A stretch of DNA of 64,000 nt. It comes from Seleniivibrio sp. Lineage in GTDB: Bacteria > Chrysiogenota > Deferribacteres > Deferribacterales > Geovibrionaceae. Each line of letters begins with the position of its first letter. Position 1 is the stretch's first letter. The position numbers and the translations under genes are program-made. This document shows positions 60,211 to 64,000 of this stretch, in pieces. Below the pieces are notes generated by a model. That model was not told where the DNA came from and made no database searches. It saw only the letters and a list, made by a program, of their open reading frames with translations. The DNA lies in NCBI RefSeq assembly GCF_021209385.1, contig NZ_JAJOIL010000013.1:44207-108206 (forward strand). Direction: 5' to 3'.

Positions 60211-61281
60211 ATGTCTGAAAAAACATGGGAACTGAAGTGGATGGCGTGGGAGATCACATCCAAATGCAACCTTAAATGTGTGCACTGCCGTTCATCTTCT
60301 GGTATTCATTCCGCCGTTGGCGATTTTACACTTGAAAAAGCTAAAAACTTTATAGATGAGCTGACAGCGTTTGCAACGCCTGTCGTTGTTCTTACGGGCG
60401 GCGAACCGCTCATGCGTGAGGACGTTTTTGACATAGCGGCATACGGAACCGAGAAAGGTTTGCGTATGGCTATGGCAACAAACGGCGTTCTTGTTAACGA
60501 CGAAGTGTGCGAAAAAATGAAAGCATCGGGCATCAGAATAGTCTCTCTCAGCCTCGACGGTTCTACTCCTGCCGTTCACGACGATTTCCGTCAGCAGGAA
60601 GGTTCGTTTCAGGCTGTTATGGATGCGGCGGCTTACTTCCGCAAACATGATATCAAGTTTATCATCAATTCTTCTTTCGCAAAACGCAACCAGCACGACA
60701 TAATGGCGACCTATAAACTTGCTAAGTCTCTGAAACCCACAGCTTGGTATATGTTCCTCATTGTCCCTACAGGCAGGGGAGAGGAGCTTATGAAAGAACT
60801 CATCAGCAAAGAGGACTATGAAGAAATCCTCAACTGGCATTATGATATGGAGCGCGACGAGGATGAGATTCTGGTTCGCCCCACCTGCGCACCACAATAT
60901 TACAGAATATGGGCTGACAGAAGCAAAAAGGCTGGGCTGGACAAAAACCGCAGAAATCTCACTTTCGGCACCGGCGGAAGCAAAGGCTGTATAGCCGGAC
61001 AGACCATCGCCCTTGTCAACTCTAAAGGAGATGTACTTCCCTGCTCATATTTTCCCGTAACAGCCGGTAACGTTTTCCAGACACCTTTCAAGGATATCTG
61101 GGATAACTCGAAACTTATGAACGATATGCGCAGCTTTAAAGACTATGAGGGCAAATGCGGCGTGTGCAAACACCTCGGAGTTTGCGGAGGATGCCGCGCG
61201 AGAGCTTACGCCGTCTCAGGCGACTACATGGCAGAAGAACCTTTCTGCGACTATATTCCTACCAACTATTCCTGCAAATAA
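60211..61281 (+). CDS. radical SAM/SPASM protein, AhbD (haem b synthase)-like
   Basis: 356 residues. Radical SAM motif C19-N-L-K-C23-V-H-C26 after W-M-A-W-E-I-T-S-K, then T-G-G-E-P-L, and a C-terminal SPASM-type region: [35 protein letters not shown] and E-E-P-F-C. The W-E-x-T opening and [14 protein letters not shown] ending are those of AhbD/NirJ relatives. AhbD decarboxylates Fe-coproporphyrin III to haem b in the sirohaem route. A PqqE- or NirJ-like function remains possible. Confidence 0.78.
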   Translation: MSEKTWELKWMAWEITSKCNLKCVHCRSSSGIHSAVGDFTLEKAKNFIDELTAFATPVVVLTGGEPLMREDVFDIAAYGTEKGLRMAMATNGVLVNDEVCEKMKASGIRIVSLSLDGSTPAVHDDFRQQEGSFQAVMDAAAYFRKHDIKFIINSSFAKRNQHDIMATYKLAKSLKPTAWYMFLIVPTGRGEELMKELISKEDYEEILNWHYDMERDEDEILVRPTCAPQYYRIWADRSKKAGLDKNRRNLTFGTGGSKGCIAGQTIALVNSKGDVLPCSYFPVTAGNVFQTPFKDIWDNSKLMNDMRSFKDYEGKCGVCKHLGVCGGCRARAYAVSGDYMAEEPFCDYIPTNYSCK

Positions 61282-61289
61282 ATTTTCTG

Positions 61290-61318
61290 CGGGTGTTTTA
61301 TAATTGATAAAACACCCG
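61290..61318 (+). terminator. hairpin after the radical SAM gene, weak terminator
   Basis: An 11-bp perfect stem, cgggtgtttta (61290-61300) with taaaacacccg (61308-61318). The following bases are not T-rich, so termination efficiency is doubtful. Confidence 0.55.
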
Positions 61319-61386
61319 TATCTCCCTTCCAATATCTTTTTCACAGTCACGGTCTTTTTATCATCTTATAATGAACATTTACTGTC

Positions 61387-61415
61387 TTGACATGGTACAA
61401 ATTATGTTTTAAAAT
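61387..61415 (+). promoter_or_regulatory. strong sigma-70 promoter before the amidase gene
   Basis: Consensus TTGACA at 61387-61392, 17-bp spacer, TAAAAT at 61410-61415; start codon 22 bases downstream. Confidence 0.75.
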
Positions 61416-61437
61416 CCCGAAGACTTAGGGGAGTCAT

Positions 61438-62223
61438 ATGAAGATAATTTCGCTTCAACTGCCTGTAAGGCTTTCAGAGGTTGATGAAAACCTTCGGAAG
61501 TTTAAAAATGAGATTTCGCAAGTTATTGATGGTGAAGATTCAATTATCATCTTGCCGGAGATGTGGGCTTGCGGGTTCGACTACCGTCGGCTGGTGGAAT
61601 TTTCTGAAAGAACTCATGGTATAATAAATGAAATACAGGATATTATAAATGATAATACGCTTGTAATTTCATCACTCCCTGAAAGAAATCAAAACAAGGT
61701 TTTTAATACGGTTTATGCGGTTTCAAAAAACGGAATCGCTGCAACCTACAGAAAGAACTTCCTTTTTTCTCCTATGAAGGAGGATGAGTATATAGATAAA
61801 GGCAGCGGCATTACCGTCTTTGATTTCAAGGGCATGAAGGTCGGACTGCTTTTGTGTTATGAGGTCAGGTTTCCGGAGATGTTTCGTATGACAGCGTTTG
61901 CCGGGGCGGATATAATAGCTGTACCAGCTATCTGGCCGCAGATGAAAAAGGGACACTGGCTCACGCTTATGCGCGCACGTGCCATTGAGAATCAGTGTTA
62001 CGTCGCAGGATGCAACACCAGTGTGATGATAGGCAAAAAAGATATGCCGTGCGGTTTTTCCGCAGCATACGATCCGTGGGGCGAACCGATGTTTGAACCC
62101 GCGGCGGAAGAGGGTGTCTATACCTCTTATGCGGACGCGGCAGTTGTTGAGGATATCAGGACAAAAATTCCCAGCTTCCTTGATGCAAAGGGATTTTTTA
62201 CAATAAAAGGCATTAACAGTTGA
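61438..62223 (+). CDS. nitrilase-superfamily amidohydrolase (omega-amidase/YafV-like)
   Basis: 261 residues. The Glu-Lys-Cys triad is visible: E41 in L-P-E-M-W, K106 in Y-R-K-N-F-L-F, C140 in L-L-L-C-Y-E-V-R-F-P-E. G-F-D at 46-48 and N-Q-C-Y-V-A-G-C-N-T fit the omega-amidase branch, which hydrolyses alpha-ketoglutaramate-type amides for metabolite repair. Substrate is inferred. It has its own promoter and is 25 bases ahead of the CoA-transferase gene. Confidence 0.88.
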   Translation: MKIISLQLPVRLSEVDENLRKFKNEISQVIDGEDSIIILPEMWACGFDYRRLVEFSERTHGIINEIQDIINDNTLVISSLPERNQNKVFNTVYAVSKNGIAATYRKNFLFSPMKEDEYIDKGSGITVFDFKGMKVGLLLCYEVRFPEMFRMTAFAGADIIAVPAIWPQMKKGHWLTLMRARAIENQCYVAGCNTSVMIGKKDMPCGFSAAYDPWGEPMFEPAAEEGVYTSYADAAVVEDIRTKIPSFLDAKGFFTIKGINS

Positions 62224-62248
62224 TAACTACTCAAATATGGAGGAACAA

Positions 62249-63829
62249 ATGTCCGAATTAGAGTCACGCATCAGATGTAAGAGCCTTCTCAGCAAAGTTG
62301 TTAAAGTTGAGGAGACTATCCAGTATTTCAAAGACGGAATGAACCTCGGCTGGTCAGGTTTCACACCCGCCGGCTACCCTAAAGCAGTTCCGATAGCTCT
62401 GGCTGATTATGTTGAAGCTAACAATCTTCAGGGCAAACTGAGATTCAACCTCTTCATCGGCGCATCAGTAGGTGCTGAAACTGAGAACAGATGGGCTCAG
62501 CTTAACATGATAGACCGCAGATGGCCTTATCAGACAGGTAAAGATATCGCTAAAGGAATTAACGAAGGACGCATCCGTATGGGCGACAAACACCTTTCTC
62601 TGTTTGCTCAGGATCTCGGATACGGTTTCTATACAAAAGACACTCCCTCAGGCAAACTTGACCTCGCTATCATCGAAGTTTCAGCTATCACAGAAGACGG
62701 CGGACTCGTCCCCACTTCTTCTTGCGGCGTTATCCCTGAAATTCTTATGATATGCGATAAAGTTATTCTTGAAGTTAACACAGGTCAGCCCTCATTTGAA
62801 GGCATGCACGACATCATTGTACCCGGAACACCTCCTAACAGACAAGTGTTCAACATTACAAGAGCTGACAGCCGCATAGGTACAACTTACTGTCCTTGTG
62901 ACCCCAGCAAGATTATCGCTATCGTTGAGTCTAAACACCTTGACAAAGGTCGTGCGTTCGCAGAACAGGACGACACTTCTGAAGCTATCGCAAACCACAT
63001 CATGGAATTCTTCCAGTATGAAGTTAAATGCGGCAGACTTCCCAAAAACCTTCTGCCCATCCAGTCAGGCGTTGGTTCAATAGCAAACGCAGTTGTGGGC
63101 GGTCTTGCAAAAGGTCCTTTCACAAACCTTACAGTTTTCACCGAAGTTCTTCAGGATACAATGCTTGACCTGTTCGACTCCGGCAAACTTGATGCTGCTT
63201 CTTCTTGTTCACTTTCACTCTCTGAGAAAGAAGGCTTCCCCAGATTTTTCGCTAATATAGAAAAATATGCTCCGAAGATCACTCTTCGCCCCCTTTCAAT
63301 CTCAAACGCTCCGGAACCTATCCGCCGTTTAGGTTGCATTGCGATGAATACACCTGTTGAGTTCGACATCTATGCTCACGCAAACTCAACTCTGGTTGGC
63401 GGTACAAGAATGATCAACGGTCTTGGCGGTTCAGGTGACTTCCTTAGAAACGGTTTCCTGAAAATCATGCACACACCTTCAACCCGTCCTTCTAAAACTG
63501 ACCCTACAGGTATCACATGTGTAGTTCCTAAGGCTCCGCACATTGACCACACTGAACACGATCTTGACGTTCTTGTTACAGAGCAGGGTCTTGCCGACCT
63601 TAGAGGTCTTGCACCTAAGGACAGAGCGCAGATGCTTATCGACAAATGCGTTCACCCCGAATACAAGCCGATCATTCAGGAATATTTTGACATGGCTAAG
63701 AAAGAGTGTCTTGCAAAAGGTATCGGTCACGAACCGCAGCTTTTCGACAGATGCTTCAAAATGCAGCTTAACCTTGCAAAACACGGTACAATGAAGATTA
63801 AAAACTGGGATGTACCGGAAATCGTTTAA
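62249..63829 (+). CDS. acetyl-CoA hydrolase / succinyl-CoA:acetate CoA-transferase family
   Basis: 526 residues from ATG 62249 (ggagg at 62239-62243; an ATG at 62237 overlaps that site). Family I-type CoA-transferase with G-V-G-S-I-A-N-A-V, catalytic Glu299 in T-E-V-L-Q-D, S-N-A-P-E-P-I-R-R-L-G, N-G-L-G-G-S-G-D-F and L-D-V-L-V-T-E-Q-G-L-A-D-L-R-G. It probably exchanges CoA between succinyl-CoA and acetate, letting acetate enter or leave a modified TCA cycle. The acceptor preference is inferred. Codon use looks like that of a highly expressed gene. Confidence 0.92.
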   Translation: MSELESRIRCKSLLSKVVKVEETIQYFKDGMNLGWSGFTPAGYPKAVPIALADYVEANNLQGKLRFNLFIGASVGAETENRWAQLNMIDRRWPYQTGKDIAKGINEGRIRMGDKHLSLFAQDLGYGFYTKDTPSGKLDLAIIEVSAITEDGGLVPTSSCGVIPEILMICDKVILEVNTGQPSFEGMHDIIVPGTPPNRQVFNITRADSRIGTTYCPCDPSKIIAIVESKHLDKGRAFAEQDDTSEAIANHIMEFFQYEVKCGRLPKNLLPIQSGVGSIANAVVGGLAKGPFTNLTVFTEVLQDTMLDLFDSGKLDAASSCSLSLSEKEGFPRFFANIEKYAPKITLRPLSISNAPEPIRRLGCIAMNTPVEFDIYAHANSTLVGGTRMINGLGGSGDFLRNGFLKIMHTPSTRPSKTDPTGITCVVPKAPHIDHTEHDLDVLVTEQGLADLRGLAPKDRAQMLIDKCVHPEYKPIIQEYFDMAKKECLAKGIGHEPQLFDRCFKMQLNLAKHGTMKIKNWDVPEIV

Positions 63830-63853
63830 TCATCGTCTGCGTACGATTCAAAA

Positions 63854-63925
63854 AGCCCGACCATGCGGTCGGGCTCAGATTGATGACAAACGCCGTATTT
63901 CTTGAGAAGTACGGCGTTTCTTATT
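63854..63925 (+). terminator. two successive hairpins after the CoA-transferase gene
   Basis: agcccgacc (63854-63862) with ggtcgggct (63867-63875), then aaacgccgta (63888-63897) with tacggcgttt (63910-63919), the latter followed by a T-rich stretch. The second is the more likely terminator. Confidence 0.8.
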
Positions 63926-64000
63926 TTCTTGCCTCATAATTCTGTTTTTCCGATTTATATTGCAGCCGAAAGCTGGTTTTCATCACTAATAACCCATATT

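Overview
The window is a gene-dense piece of a Gram-negative, probably anaerobic or microaerophilic bacterial chromosome. I see no rRNA, tRNA, CRISPR array, insertion sequence or prophage. The mix suggests Deferribacterota (Geovibrio/Denitrovibrio/Seleniivibrio type) or a close relative: LptE and UbiA/UbiX, FeoAB with a Cys-rich partner, an AhbD-like radical SAM protein, a family I CoA-transferase, an FeS cluster assembly set and several c-di-GMP proteins. This placement is inference from gene content, at low to moderate confidence.

Layout. 0-4.7 kb: end of an unknown gene, a flagellin-like protein, a divergent second EF-G, an unknown membrane protein, IHF and a MerR regulator. 5-9.5 kb: RlmL-type methyltransferase, an intergenic repeat cluster, a small zinc-ribbon membrane protein and an MrfA-type helicase fused to a DEDD exonuclease. 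9.5-14.5 kb (minus strand): phosphate regulon phoU-phoB-phoR plus a Na/Pi cotransporter, preceded by a four-repeat Pho box. 14.5-20.6 kb: trmJ, a lytic transglycosylase, sfsA and the leuS-lptE-holA operon. 20.8-27.8 kb: a long plus-strand array (HD-GYP, receiver, birA, coaX, RodZ-like, USG-1-like, a NifS homologue without its PLP lysine, iscU, nfu). 27.9-34.8 kb (minus): CBS protein, an acetyl-CoA-synthetase-like protein without its catalytic lysine, a lipoprotein with an apparent frameshift, ubiX/ubiA, hemH/hemE. 34.9-48.4 kb: serA, yjbQ, a diguanylate cyclase, lysS, the mreBCD-mrdA-rodA cell-shape operon running into a radical SAM protein and a DUF2400 protein, then trxA. 48.5-54.2 kb: Fur-controlled feoAB with a small partner, a structured leader or sRNA, a LuxR-type regulator and a PAS-GGDEF sensor. 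54.3-60 kb: three RRM RNA-binding protein genes, two with a duplicated promoter and ~200-nt leader, around an ABC importer operon ending in a QueG-like FeS protein. 60.2-64 kb: AhbD-like radical SAM enzyme, a nitrilase-family amidase and a CoA-transferase.

The most notable signals are: (1) an FeS-assembly cluster whose cysteine desulfurase has Q-N where the family has H-K, with the catalytic Cys loop intact; (2) two RRM genes with matching promoter spacing and a conserved long 5' leader, suggesting RNA-level control; (3) the ABC importer plus extended QueG-like FeS protein, with a perfect palindrome at its promoter; (4) an MrfA helicase-exonuclease fusion; (5) an acyl-CoA-synthetase-like protein with both its ATP loop and acyl-adenylation lysine changed.

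Start codons were chosen from ribosome binding sites and family N-termini where the longest frame looked too long. Family names rest on motif recognition, not on database searches.
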